Positions 54,250 to 62,779 are shown, counted from the stretch's first letter. The stretch is DNA of 64,000 nucleotides from Xanthobacteraceae bacterium (GCA_022844205.1 JALHMF010000001.1:202615-266614); one strand, 5' to 3'. Numbers and translations: made by a program. Notes: generated from the sequence alone by a model not told the origin.

Positions 54250-54786
54250 TTGGCGACGGAAGCAGACGAAGAGTCCTGTCCGTGTGAGAAGATTGCTCAT
54301 GGCGATATGGGCTTGGTCTCCGACGAGGAACGTCTCGCGCGAGTAGTATGTTCGCCTAACCATTATAACGAAACCACCGGCAACATTCGCCCGTCGGTCT
54401 TTCCTGACAAGCATATAATCCTTGGCACATTATCGTTGACCAGGACGGATAAGGTCGATGCAACTGAATTGAAGGCGATAGCCGACGACGTAGCCAAATC
54501 GATTCCAGACCAGCCGCAGAAAGCCGCCGGCTATTTGGTCGCTAAGACTGAGGACCTCCGTCGCTTAAGTGAAGAAGATGGGCGCAGGTTAGTCTGTGTA
54601 TGGGATAACCCAATCATCGATATGCCCCCATATCGGAATAATCCGGCTCACGCTCTTCTAGGAAAAAACCCCCACGTGAATGAGTTACCTGCTCCTGACG
54701 ATGATATTTGGGGCGCTGTCAAAGAGTTGAAAAAACGATTGGTTGAAACTTTCAGTGGCCTTCTACAAGCAGATAAAATTTATTGA
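54250..54786 (+). CDS. Third gene of the TIGR04255 cassette
   Basis: 178 residues, unrecognised. It has CPCEKIAHGDMGLVSDEERLARVV near the start, a LGTLSLTRTDKVDATEL segment and a polar tail (LKKRLVETFSGLLQ). TTG at 54,250 follows GAGGTGG. The early cysteine pair and histidine may bind metal. It closes the operon; the next gene is on the other strand. Confidence 0.7.
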   Translation: MATEADEESCPCEKIAHGDMGLVSDEERLARVVCSPNHYNETTGNIRPSVFPDKHIILGTLSLTRTDKVDATELKAIADDVAKSIPDQPQKAAGYLVAKTEDLRRLSEEDGRRLVCVWDNPIIDMPPYRNNPAHALLGKNPHVNELPAPDDDIWGAVKELKKRLVETFSGLLQADKIY

Positions 54787-54863
54787 GCAAGATTTGATTC
54801 TTAAGTCACGTCTCTAGCTCACGCCGTAAAGATTGAGGGCGCCCGAAGGCACCCTCTGTTCGT

Positions 54864-55094
54864 CTAGCTTGTCCGTTGCGGTGCGAGGCCGTTTCTGAAG
54901 GGCGAGCGGGCCTTCGTGTCTGGTGGCCTCGTCGCTTTCGTCGCTTCACCGTAATTGCGTCCAGCTAGAAACGCCTGTGCAAGCGCGGTTCGCGTCGCCT
55001 CGTCCTGCGTGTCGCTGCCGAAGTTCATGTCGGCGATGAACTCAAGTAAGCGACCGTAAGATAGGTGAACTGAGGCTAGCTCGTCAGGGTTCAT
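54864..55094 (-). CDS. Possible small helical protein
   Basis: 76 residues. The first 50 are plausible helix (ELASVHLSYGRLLEFIADMNFG, ATRTALAQAFLAGRNYG); the tail is basic and disordered. No ribosome site is visible before the ATG, so this is weak. No family is recognised. Confidence 0.4.
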   Translation of the reverse strand: MNPDELASVHLSYGRLLEFIADMNFGSDTQDEATRTALAQAFLAGRNYGEATKATRPPDTKARSPFRNGLAPQRTS

Positions 55095-55144
55095 TAGGGA
55101 GCGAAACGTGGCGCGGGGAGAAAAATCTGACGGGGTGGGATGAC

Positions 55145-55792
55145 CTATTTCTTCAACTCATACACTCCAAATATGTTGAGCGGACCAACCGAAGTGGTCG
55201 AAACAACCGTAATATGATTTGTTGAGGCTTGGACGTCATTCGCCCAAACAGTTAGCCGCGTTGGCTCCGACCGCTGTTTCCAAGAATTTTCCACTTCTGG
55301 CAGAAGCGCATTCTCAAACCGCACCACTTCGCGATCGATCGCTTGAAGCACTCTTTCCATATCGCCAGTATTCAATTTTACCTTTAGTGGTGCGCGCTCG
55401 TATTTTAGATGCGCGACTTGCTCCTCCATCGGCTTTTGTAGTGTATCGATCTCTTGATCGAGGCGAGGTTGATACCCTGACGTTGTGAAATCTCTAGCCG
55501 AGACTTCTCCTTGAGCCATTGTATTTGGGCGACGTCTGAAAAAATACATGAGCGCTCGTGCATGCACCCAGAATGACTCCATCGCCATGTTCCTGATCGC
55601 CTTCTTCTCATCAGACGGAAATGGTTCGGAGGAAATGGCATTTACGAGGTCAAACGCTTGGTGGAGGGTATCCAGCTCGTATGGAAGATGCTCCTTCACA
55701 CACGCCCAATAAGCGTCCTGTGGCTCAAGCATGCACTTCATCTCCAACGTGTCGGGTGTAGAAACGGGTGTAGGATTTTGCGAGCGCCGCAC
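55145..55792 (-). CDS. Uncharacterised helical protein
   Basis: 215 residues. Residues 20-80 are helical with W/A/L-rich segments (YWACVKEHLPYELDTLHQAFDL, AMESFWVHARALMYFFRRRP), which look HEPN-like; the C-terminal half is mixed. The R-x4-6-H motif of active HEPN RNases is not clearly present. It faces the tRNA-Ser fragment and the module at 55,917. Confidence 0.6.
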   Translation of the reverse strand: MRRSQNPTPVSTPDTLEMKCMLEPQDAYWACVKEHLPYELDTLHQAFDLVNAISSEPFPSDEKKAIRNMAMESFWVHARALMYFFRRRPNTMAQGEVSARDFTTSGYQPRLDQEIDTLQKPMEEQVAHLKYERAPLKVKLNTGDMERVLQAIDREVVRFENALLPEVENSWKQRSEPTRLTVWANDVQASTNHITVVSTTSVGPLNIFGVYELKK

Positions 55793-55825
55793 TAACCAAG
55801 AAAATCAGCGCTTCTTGAAGGTTAG

Positions 55826-55851
55826 TGGCGGAGAGGGTGGAATTCGAACCT
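55826..55851 (-). repeat. 3' fragment of a tRNA-Ser gene
   Basis: Read on the minus strand, AGGTTCGAATTCCACCCTCT and CCGCCA match the T arm and 3' end of tRNA-Ser, ending in CCA at 55,828-55,826. The upstream part of the tRNA is missing. It is probably an attachment-site scar of another integrated element. Confidence 0.65.
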
Positions 55852-55916
55852 GAATCTACTCTGCTGCAGGTGTGGATAAGAAATCATAGCTTGTCCTTTC
55901 AGGTTATTATCAACCT

Positions 55917-56465
55917 GTGACTATAGACCCGTCGCACCCGGTCGCGACACGTCCCGACAGCGACTTTACCCTATCGATCGACGAGGCCTTAGAACGGTAC
56001 ACAAAGGCCGGTCATCCTCGCACGCCACGCAGTGTCCAACGCTATTGCGCCAAGGGCCATCTTGTCTGCCGCCTGGTGGAAACGGGCTTTGGCGAAAAAT
56101 ACCTTATTGCTTCGGATTCGGTGGATCAGCACATTGCTTATATCAACGAAGTGACACCTGCGACCAGTCACGACGCTTCGCGACCTTTCGCGACAAGTCG
56201 CGCTTTGGAAAATAAAGACGACACGCCACGACAAGAGCCGCCGATATTATCGGACACGCCGCGACCAGCCGCGACCGGTCCCGACGTGTCGCGCTATGTC
56301 GCGCGCCTTGAAGGCGAGAATGATTTCCTCCGTGGCCAGATGACGGTAAAGGATGGCCAGATCAAAGAGCTGACCGAACGGGCACGCGAAACCAATGTCT
56401 TGATTGCTGGCCTGCAAAAAATGCTCACACCGTTGCTCGGTGGGGCAGGGGAACGGCGCGAGTAG
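55917..56465 (+). CDS. MerR-like HTH/coiled-coil protein of the replication-like module (element III)
   Basis: 182 residues, paralogue of 30,002. It shares [47 protein letters not shown] in the linker and the coiled coil LEGENDFLRGQMTVKD...LTERARETN...[14 protein letters not shown] at 55,917 aligns with the other copy's ATG. An inverted repeat (CAGGTT...AACCTG, 55,900-55,917) overlaps the start, and could be its operator. Arrays of the 10-bp DNA repeat lie in the coding sequence. Confidence 0.75.
   Translation: MTIDPSHPVATRPDSDFTLSIDEALERYTKAGHPRTPRSVQRYCAKGHLVCRLVETGFGEKYLIASDSVDQHIAYINEVTPATSHDASRPFATSRALENKDDTPRQEPPILSDTPRPAATGPDVSRYVARLEGENDFLRGQMTVKDGQIKELTERARETNVLIAGLQKMLTPLLGGAGERRE
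55931..56307 (+). repeat. Three 10-bp repeat arrays inside the HTH gene (element III)
   Basis: Arrays with exact 10-bp period: 55,931-55,960 (GTCGCACCCG, GTCGCGACAC, GTCCCGACAG), 56,157-56,106+ i.e. 56,157-56,106 corrected to 56,157-56,206 at most (best units 56,167-56,106: GTCACGACGC, TTCGCGACCT, TTCGCGACAA through 56,196), and 56,258-56,307 (five units such as GCCGCGACCA and GTCGCGCTAT). A lone unit lies at 56,225. The first two arrays begin 14 and about 240-250 bp after the start codon, as in the element II copy. Confidence 0.85.
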
Positions 56466-56498
56466 GGGATAGCCTCAAGCACATCCGCTAATTCGGCG

Positions 56499-56504
56499 TA
56501 TAAT
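56499..56504 (+). promoter_or_regulatory. TATAAT box 7 bp before the second winged-helix gene
   Basis: TATAAT inside GCGTATAATGCGC, seven bases before ATG 56,512, as at 30,610. Conservation of the block in two diverged copies supports function as a promoter or an operator. Transcripts would be leaderless or nearly so. Confidence 0.5.
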
Positions 56505-56511
56505 GCGCTAT

Positions 56512-56871
56512 ATGGAGTTTTCTTCCGGCAAACGAATCGGCGACCTTATGCGGGATAAAAACATAATCCTGCGCGGTGCAGACGCCGCCACGGCCATGGG
56601 CTTCACGCAGCTCCCAAACTTCTTGCTGAAATCGAAGAAGTTCAGTTCCGGCGACAAGATCACCTTCGCCATGCTGTTGAGCTATGCCTGGCAGAACGAT
56701 TTCTGTTTTCCGGGGCAAGCCCGGCTCGCAGCCGACATGGGTATTACCGAACGCAGTGTCCGGACCCATCTGAAGGCCTTGGAGGTTGGTGGTTTATTAG
56801 CCATCACACAGCGCGGGCAGGGCAAAACCAATATCTATGAATTGAATCTCAAGCCGCCCGGCAAGCGATAG
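56512..56871 (+). CDS. Winged-helix replication-initiator-like protein (element III)
   Basis: 119 residues, close paralogue of 30,624. Shared blocks are NIILRGADAATAMGFTQLPN, GDKITFAMLLSYAWQNDFCF, RSVRTHLKALE and QRGQGKTNIY. ATG at 56,512 matches the paralogue's start; a start three codons earlier is possible. It is followed by three iterons. Same inferred role as the element II copy. Confidence 0.75.
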   Translation: MEFSSGKRIGDLMRDKNIILRGADAATAMGFTQLPNFLLKSKKFSSGDKITFAMLLSYAWQNDFCFPGQARLAADMGITERSVRTHLKALEVGGLLAITQRGQGKTNIYELNLKPPGKR

Positions 56872-56886
56872 CGATTTATCCTGCGG

Positions 56887-56954
56887 ACCGGAAGAAAACT
56901 TCCGGCCAAGACCGGAAACAAACAACCGCTCTAGACCGGCAAAAAACTTCCGCT
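56887..56954. repeat. Three 24-bp-spaced palindromic iterons (element III)
   Basis: Units start at 56,887, 56,911 and 56,935, exact 24-bp spacing as in element II. Unit 1 is ACCGGAAG-AAAA-CTTCCGGC. A+T-rich DNA with CTATAATGATATTC and ATAAAATAATACTCAG follows, also as in element II. No gene is visible between 56,955 and the IS end. Confidence 0.85.
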
Positions 56955-57493
56955 CCTCTATAATGATATTCAGAGGAATAAGACTCATAAAATAATACTC
57001 AGAAAGCAAAAATCATTTTCTTTGAAAATAAGAGCGTCTTGACACTATTAACTTCTATGGTCGTGTATGGAAGATGTAAGATATTTTAGGGTAGGGAAAA
57101 ACGCAGACAGGACATTGTGCAAAATAGGTCGCACAATTATGAGGTTTCTGCGATGCCTTGCGCCGAGCGGGGAACCACACATGCGCCATCGAGAGGCGTT
57201 GCAGAAACCTTGTTGCACGAAACCGCGGGCCGCGAGTTGCGCCTATGGAGATTTGATCGCGACGGGTGCTGATATGGGCTGGAATTGCCTAGCCTGCGCG
57301 CGACGTAATGTGTCGAGCACGACGGCGTAACGCGTGCTCGACAGTTTAGAGGGTCCAATTTGCATGATGTTCAGCGGCGATTCGCTTTGCTTACCCGATA
57401 TAAATCGACGCTGGAGTCGTGCTGCGCCGAGACCGTCGGCGCGGTCGGACTGATCATTCATACGGTACGCGAACAACAGTCGAGAATGTGCTG

Positions 57494-58693
57494 TCATGAG
57501 CTGTCGGCCCTCCGAGCATGGTAAGGGCGTGAGTATGGCCCATCGAAGGTCTCCACGGTCTTCATGCGACCGCCGCAGCATGGGCAGGCTGGCGGCTCGA
57601 AGACTGATGCGTGCTCCGCGTGCTCATCGCGTTTGGTGTGATCGGATTCGGCGCTGGGAACATCGAGGAGCGTTCGACACAGCACGAGCTTGTCAGCTCG
57701 GTGCCCATTCGCAAAGAGGCCGTAGTGGCGGATGCGATGAAATCCTTCCGGCAGGACATGGAGTAAAAAGCGGCGCATGAACTCGCCAACGGCGAGCTTC
57801 ATGACCTTGTTCTTGTGGTCGGCATTCTCACGATAGTCCTTCCAGCGGAAGCTGACATGGGTGTCTGTCAGATCGACCAACCGGCTGTTGCCGATGGCGA
57901 CGCGATGGGTGTAGCGCGCGAGATAGGCCAAGACTTGACTCGGGCCTGCGAATGGACGCTTGGCGTAAACGACCCATTCCTGCGTGCGCAGGGGAGCGAG
58001 GTAGGCCTTGAATGCTTCCGGGTTGCTGAGTGAGCAAAGATCAGAAAAGAACTTTAGTTCTTCCGCGGCGTGCAATGCTTGAAGACCTTCGAGAAATAAG
58101 CGCCGGAACAAACGTGAGAGCACGCGAACCGAAAGAAAGAAGTTTGGCCGGCATCGAACCCACCGATCACCATCCGGAGAGATTCCACCGGCCGGCACGA
58201 TGCAATGCACGTGCGGATGATGATTGAGGTTCTGGCCCCAGGTATGCAGGACGGCGGTAAGGCCAACGACGGCCCCGAGGTGCTGAGGATCAGCAGCGAT
58301 GGTTGTGAGCGCCTCAGCCGCAGCCGTGAACAAGAGCCCGTAGACCTTGGCCTTGTTCTGGTAAGCGATCGCACCGATCGCGGCTGGCAGAGTGAACACG
58401 ACGTGGAAGTACGGCACCGGCAGCAGCTCGGCCTCGCGCGCTTCGAGCCAGGCTTGCGCCGCGGTCCACTGGCACTTCGGACAGTGCCGATTGCGGCAGG
58501 AGTTGTAGGCGATGCGCGTGTGCGCGCAGTCATCGCACCGCTCGACGTGCCCGCCGAGCGCAGCAGTACGACATATCTCTATGGCCGTCATGACGCGCCG
58601 TTGGGCGAGGCTCAGATGGGCCTCGTTCGCCGCGCGCCAGCCGGCCCCGTGGCGGCGAAAAACATCCGCCACCTCCAGGATTGGCCGGGGCAT
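57494..58693 (-). CDS. IS91-family transposase
   Basis: 399 residues, full length. The N-terminal zinc motif is CDDCAHTRIAYNSCRNRHCPKC, the HUH metal site lies in HHPHVHCIVPAGG, and the catalytic tyrosine region is YLARYTHRVAIGNSRL. It is a rolling-circle transposase that cuts and joins single strands. No frameshift is seen, so it may be active. The neighbouring recombinase is 10 bp upstream on the same strand. Confidence 0.93.
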   Translation of the reverse strand: MPRPILEVADVFRRHGAGWRAANEAHLSLAQRRVMTAIEICRTAALGGHVERCDDCAHTRIAYNSCRNRHCPKCQWTAAQAWLEAREAELLPVPYFHVVFTLPAAIGAIAYQNKAKVYGLLFTAAAEALTTIAADPQHLGAVVGLTAVLHTWGQNLNHHPHVHCIVPAGGISPDGDRWVRCRPNFFLSVRVLSRLFRRLFLEGLQALHAAEELKFFSDLCSLSNPEAFKAYLAPLRTQEWVVYAKRPFAGPSQVLAYLARYTHRVAIGNSRLVDLTDTHVSFRWKDYRENADHKNKVMKLAVGEFMRRFLLHVLPEGFHRIRHYGLFANGHRADKLVLCRTLLDVPSAESDHTKRDEHAEHASVFEPPACPCCGGRMKTVETFDGPYSRPYHARRADSS

Positions 58694-58703
58694 AGCCAGC
58701 TCA

Positions 58704-59567
58704 TCAGGTCGGCGCTGCCATCTCCATGTTCAGGAGTTCGAGCGGGCTCTGGACTTGCCGGATGGTGTTGATCGCCACACGGGCATAGCGGGTGGTGGAC
58801 GCAATGTTACGGTGGCCGAGCAAATCCTGAATCACGTGAATGTCGACGCCCTGTTCCAAGAGATGGGTGGCGAAGCTGTGGCGCAACGTGTGCACGGTGA
58901 CTGTCTTGTCGAGACCTGCGGCCAGGGCCGCCTTGCGGCACGCTCGTTCCACCGATCGCGTCGTAATCGGCCTAACCGGGTCAGGGCCAGGGAAAAGCCA
59001 ATGCTCAGGGTGGGTCTGCTTCCAATAGGCGCGCAGGATGCCGAGCAATTGCTCGGACAGCATGACGTAGCGATCCTTGCGCCCCTTGGCCTGCCGAATA
59101 GCAATGACCATGCGCGCGCTGTCGATATCGCGGGCGGTCAACTTCACGGCCTCGGAGACACGTAAACCTGCGGCATAGATTGTAATGAAGATCGTTCGCA
59201 TCTGAAGATCGGTTGCCGCCTTCAAAAAACGCACGACTTCGTCCCGTGCCAACACGGCTGGCAATGTGTCTTCCTTGCGGGCATAGGGAATCTGCTCGGA
59301 TATGTGCTTCTGCCCGAGGGTCGTGCCGTAGAAGAATCGCAACGCTCCCATGATTGGGTTGATCGAGGTGGCTTTGAGCCCGCGAGAAATGAGGTGAAGT
59401 CGATAATCGCGCACGTCCTCAGAAGTAAGCTTGTCGGGAGAGCGTGCGTGGAAAATGCTGAAGTTCGCTACAGCGCGAACGTAAATCTTTTGAGTGCTCG
59501 GCGACATGTTGCGGATCGTCATGTCTTCGATCATGCGCTGACGCAGCGGCGTCATCTGTTCGGTCAT
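58704..59567 (-). CDS. IS91-associated tyrosine recombinase
   Basis: 287 residues, XerC/D-like. SAM-like N-domain (STQKIYVRAVANFSIFH), box I arginine in YAAGLRVSEAVKL, KGRKDRYVML, HTLRHSFATHL, LGHRNIASTTRYARV with the tyrosine at the end. Start at 59,567 follows AGGAG. It is regularly found beside IS91-type transposases of this group. Confidence 0.92.
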   Translation of the reverse strand: MTEQMTPLRQRMIEDMTIRNMSPSTQKIYVRAVANFSIFHARSPDKLTSEDVRDYRLHLISRGLKATSINPIMGALRFFYGTTLGQKHISEQIPYARKEDTLPAVLARDEVVRFLKAATDLQMRTIFITIYAAGLRVSEAVKLTARDIDSARMVIAIRQAKGRKDRYVMLSEQLLGILRAYWKQTHPEHWLFPGPDPVRPITTRSVERACRKAALAAGLDKTVTVHTLRHSFATHLLEQGVDIHVIQDLLGHRNIASTTRYARVAINTIRQVQSPLELLNMEMAAPT

Positions 59568-59749
59568 GAAAATACTCCTGTCGGATGAACTGCACTGAAC
59601 GTGCAATCCTGACAGACAGAACGACCGCTACCGACAGGCGCAGGCTCGGCTCCAGATATTCGATGGGGCGCGAAAGTAATCTTGCGCGACGTATCCAACA
59701 TGGCTCTGTTGAGCCATATTATCTGATCCCCTCTCGGCAGGCTTGTAAG

Positions 59750-60361
59750 ATGGCTGATTGTCCACTCGGATTTTTTGAAGGCACCGGTATGCCCGATCCG
59801 GGCTGGTGGGAGGCTTTGTGGCCCGATCCCGCTGGAGTGTTGCGCGCTGTCGGTGTGAAGCCTGGAATGGATGTTGTGGACCTTTGCTGCGGTGATGGTT
59901 GGTTCACGTTGCCGCTCGCAGGAATCGCCCGCAGCGTCATTGCGATTGACATCGATGCGAAGCTGCTGGATGCCGCCAAGGTGCGATTTGCGGAACGTGG
60001 CGGTGCACCTAACGTCGTACTTGTCGAGGCCGACGCTTACGAAATGGAAAGGTATATTCGCGCGCCGGCTGATTATGTGTTCCTTGCAAACGCCTTCCAT
60101 GGCGTGCCAGATCGCACGCGGCTCACGCGCGCCGTCCGCGACATTCTAAAACCTGGTGGCTTGTTTGCAGTTATCAGCTGGTATGCGCGGCCACGCGAGG
60201 AAACCACCGTCCTGGGCGAACCCCGAGGGCCAGCAACCGAACTACGGATGACGCCCGAGCAAACCGTTGAAGCAGTCGAGGCCGGCGGCCTGCGCTTCCG
60301 TTACCAAGTTGATGTGTCGCCATATCACTATGGCGCTGTGTTCGAACGTACCGCTTCCTAG
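59750..60361 (+). CDS. Class I SAM-dependent methyltransferase
   Basis: 203 residues. Motif I is VVDLCCGDGWFTLPLAG, motif II region VIAIDID, and motif IV-like DYVFLANAFHGVPDR; LKPGGLFAVISW is the post-IV strand. The substrate is unknown. ATG at 59,750 keeps the conserved-looking DCPLGFFEGTGMPDPGWW; the longer frame reads into the IS end. It ends 7 bp before the phosphorylase gene, so they are probably one operon. Confidence 0.82.
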   Translation: MADCPLGFFEGTGMPDPGWWEALWPDPAGVLRAVGVKPGMDVVDLCCGDGWFTLPLAGIARSVIAIDIDAKLLDAAKVRFAERGGAPNVVLVEADAYEMERYIRAPADYVFLANAFHGVPDRTRLTRAVRDILKPGGLFAVISWYARPREETTVLGEPRGPATELRMTPEQTVEAVEAGGLRFRYQVDVSPYHYGAVFERTAS

Positions 60362-60368
60362 GCTCGGC

Positions 60369-61154
60369 ATGCCTCCCATTCTCGACAACAAGAACCCATC
60401 TTCCCCATCAGTCTTCTCGCCAGCTGCGCTGCTACGCGAGGCGCGTCGCCAAAAGGGCTTGCCGGTGGTCGACGTCCCGCCCCTGTGCATTCTCGATCCC
60501 GACGGCGATATTGTCCGCAGCCTGAGACGCAACGGAAGCGCCAAGCCACTTGAGGGGTGGCCCTGTTACCACACCCAACTCGACACCTTCACGCTCGGCG
60601 GACATGTGGCGGGAATCGTGGGCTGTGCGGTGGGCGCACCGTTTGCTGTCTTGGTCGCAGAAGAACTATTTGCGTCCGGCTGTCGTATGCTTGTCAGCGT
60701 GACATCAGCCGGTCAGATCACACCGGCCGGATCACCTCCGTACTTTGTAATCATCGACCGCGCGCTTCGCGATGAAGGTACAAGCTACCACTACGCCGCA
60801 CCTTCAGAATACGCAGAGGCAGACCCGCAGCTAGTTGCGGCGGCGAGCGAAGCCGTCCGAAAAAGCGGCCATCATGTTGTTGTCGGTTCTAGCTGGACGA
60901 CCGATGCCCCATTCCGCGAAACGTCCGAAGCGATTCAATCGGCTCGATCCAAAGGCGTGCTCGCGGTCGAGATGGAAGCTGCGGCGCTGTATACTTTTGC
61001 GCGGGCTGCTGGCGTACGAGTTCTCTGCCTTGCCCACGTCACAAACACCATGGGGCAAACGGCACAAGACTTCGAAAAGGGCGAGATGGATGGTGCGGCA
61101 GAAGCCCTAACAGTACTTGGAGCAATTGCAGACCGCGCCTCCGATCGTTCGTGA
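60369..61154 (+). CDS. Nucleoside phosphorylase/nucleosidase family protein
   Basis: 261 residues of the PNP/UDP family. VSVTSAGQI, the acidic loop AVEMEAAALYTFARAAGVRV and a phosphate-like loop are visible. The EMEAAA motif is typical of ribose binding in nucleoside phosphorylases. The exact base is not clear. It follows the methyltransferase by 7 bp; a longer frame inside that gene is not used. Confidence 0.8.
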   Translation: MPPILDNKNPSSPSVFSPAALLREARRQKGLPVVDVPPLCILDPDGDIVRSLRRNGSAKPLEGWPCYHTQLDTFTLGGHVAGIVGCAVGAPFAVLVAEELFASGCRMLVSVTSAGQITPAGSPPYFVIIDRALRDEGTSYHYAAPSEYAEADPQLVAAASEAVRKSGHHVVVGSSWTTDAPFRETSEAIQSARSKGVLAVEMEAAALYTFARAAGVRVLCLAHVTNTMGQTAQDFEKGEMDGAAEALTVLGAIADRASDRS

Positions 61155-61184
61155 AAGGAGGGCTCTGTCCTAGCCGCTCCCCTA

Positions 61185-61409
61185 TCAGCGACAACACTCC
61201 CCAGACCCGGCTTCGCCGGAGCGCTCCGCCTGTATCGGCGGACATGGCACCGAGCCGTAAGAACAGAAGACGCAGCAATCCCCGGACTTCGGCCGTAGCT
61301 TCATGCCGCAGTGCGTGCATTCGTAGACAACCTGGCACGCGTCAATCGGCATCCGCTCAGTCTTCGCGGTGCCACATCCCGGGCAAGTGATAACGGACTG
61401 CTCGATCAC
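61185..61409 (-). CDS. GDCCVxC-domain small zinc-binding protein
   Basis: 74 residues. Two cysteine pairs (CPGCG, CTHCGM) form a zinc-ribbon-like part and the family motif GDCCVFCSYGSVPCPP is present. Members often occur near mercury or heavy-metal genes; no mer gene is seen here. It reads toward the phosphorylase gene. Confidence 0.75.
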   Translation of the reverse strand: MIEQSVITCPGCGTAKTERMPIDACQVVYECTHCGMKLRPKSGDCCVFCSYGSVPCPPIQAERSGEAGSGECCR

Positions 61410-61515
61410 GGCGATTCCCTACCGCGACAGCGGTTTAGTGCAATTTTCTTTTTGCGACACGCAAATCTCGTTCTGTCAAGATTCCGGCCTTTTCAATGCG
61501 TGTTACAATTGTCTT

Positions 61516-61725
61516 ATGAGCAAATTGCTTGAACAGGCATTCGCCCAGATGCGCGACTTGCCGGAAGATTTTCAGGACAAGGCCGCGCGGCAATTAATCC
61601 GGTATGTCGATGAAATCTCGACTGTGGATGGTGAGGCCGTAGAGGAAGGTCGGCAAGCGTATCAACGCGGCGAGTTCAGGACGCTTAAACAATGGCGGAA
61701 TGACGTGGGGATTATTGATTACTAG
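61516..61725 (+). CDS. Antitoxin of a RelBE/ParDE-type pair
   Basis: 69 residues. A helical N-terminus (LLEQAFAQMRDLPEDFQDKAARQLIRYVDEI) and an acidic tail fit an antitoxin upstream of a ParE/RelE toxin. ATG at 61,516 has TACAAT at 61,504-61,509, so the transcript may be leaderless. The longer upstream frame has no support. It overlaps the toxin gene by 26 bp. Confidence 0.75.
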   Translation: MSKLLEQAFAQMRDLPEDFQDKAARQLIRYVDEISTVDGEAVEEGRQAYQRGEFRTLKQWRNDVGIIDY

Positions 61726-61957
61726 CCCCGCCGAACGCGGACTGCGCAAAATCCCCCGCGTCGATCTGGAACACATCGATCAAGCATTTTCCGAAATGTG
61801 CTTGGACCCATACTCTGGTGACATCAAGTTCCTGCGCGGCATGGGCGCCACCGTCCGCCGCCGGGTCGGTGACTGGCGGATTCTGTTCGAGCTCGACAAG
61901 AACCTGCAGCTAATCATCGTGCTCGCCGTCAAACGGCGCGGTTCTAAGACTTATTGA
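61700..61957 (+). CDS. RelE/ParE-family toxin
   Basis: 85 residues. The fold marks are LRKIPRVDLEHIDQAF, the conserved GDIKFLRGMGATVRRRVGDWRILFELD and ILAVKRRGSKTY, all typical of RelE/ParE. The target (ribosome or gyrase) cannot be told from sequence. The overlap with the antitoxin gene is normal for such pairs. The following 61,958-62,115 holds GC-rich palindromes (GTCGGCTTCGCCGAC at 61,980) but no gene. Confidence 0.85.
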   Translation: MTWGLLITSPAERGLRKIPRVDLEHIDQAFSEMCLDPYSGDIKFLRGMGATVRRRVGDWRILFELDKNLQLIIVLAVKRRGSKTY

Positions 61958-62115
61958 TCGGATTGAAGTTTGGGCGCGTCGGCTTCGCCGACCGGGCTCT
62001 ATGCGCTTCGCTTACCGAGCCGGCTGTTACCCGCGGGCGGAACAGCCACCTCGGCCCACCCTCCGGGTGACGATCCCTCGCGCGACCCTATGACGAGGGG
62101 GGCTCCTTGAAAGAG

Positions 62116-62625
62116 CTAATCTTTTGAGTTTGTAGTGTGACTCCGCTCCTGAAGCCGCTCCCAGATGCCAGCCGAATGTGCTTGATACAAAAGCAAGCCT
62201 AGCAACGTTTTTGAATCAGCAAATGGAGATTCTGTAATGGCACGAATTGCATCTTGAAGAGACATTGAGGTAACCGATATCGGCCCGCAGTCCGTAAATA
62301 CTTTTGGCCGCTTTTGTGAGGCTAAGTTTGTAAGGCACACGAACAGGTGAATGAGTTCGTCTGAATAGCCAACGGTAGCTGCAAAAACACCCAATTCGAT
62401 TGTAGCTAAGACTGAATAACCTGTTTCTTCGAGAACTTCTCGAACGACCGCACTATCCGGGCTTTCGCCAGTGTCTATTAGCCCGCCCGGAAGCTCAAGC
62501 ATATTCGCTGCCAACGCTGGTCTGAATTGCTGAACAAGCACAACGTCGTCGGGTCCTTTCAATAGTACTGATGCAACGGTCCCTGGGTGACCTCGAAATT
62601 CTCTTTTTTTTATTTTTTCAGTCAT
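62116..62625 (-). CDS. NUDIX hydrolase
   Basis: 169 residues. The Nudix box is complete: GGLIDTGES...REVLEETGY (G-x5-E-x7-REVxEExG). The ELPGG lead-in and the QQFRPAL segment resemble ADP-ribose pyrophosphatases. Substrate is not certain. It is divergent from the oxidoreductase gene by a 154-bp gap. Confidence 0.88.
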   Translation of the reverse strand: MTEKIKKREFRGHPGTVASVLLKGPDDVVLVQQFRPALAANMLELPGGLIDTGESPDSAVVREVLEETGYSVLATIELGVFAATVGYSDELIHLFVCLTNLASQKRPKVFTDCGPISVTSMSLQDAIRAITESPFADSKTLLGLLLYQAHSAGIWERLQERSHTTNSKD

Positions 62626-62779
62626 TGTCCGCAGGGCTGAGAGAGAAATAAAGTTTAATACGTGATCGCAATAAAAACTCGGTAGCCAGCACCTGCAATT
62701 TGGTTTTCCAGGACGATGCTCTGCTTTGACGGTGCGATTTGATTTGGTAGACTACAACTATGGCGTGTGAGGTCAACGT

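Larger units (their letters stand above)
57311..59640. mobile_element. IS91-type insertion with tyrosine recombinase gene
   Basis: Two minus-strand genes, a Y2/HUH transposase and a tyrosine recombinase, form the unit seen in several IS91-family elements. The left end may be the 10-bp hairpin TGTCGAGCAC/GTGCTCGACA at 57,311-57,343. The right end is not defined; 59,640 is a guess before the methyltransferase gene. The unit interrupts the region between the iterons and the downstream cargo. Confidence 0.65.

Noticed and set aside
57067-57330. Open frame of 87 codons between iterons and IS91
   Set aside because: No ribosome site, unusual composition, and it runs into the IS-end hairpin.
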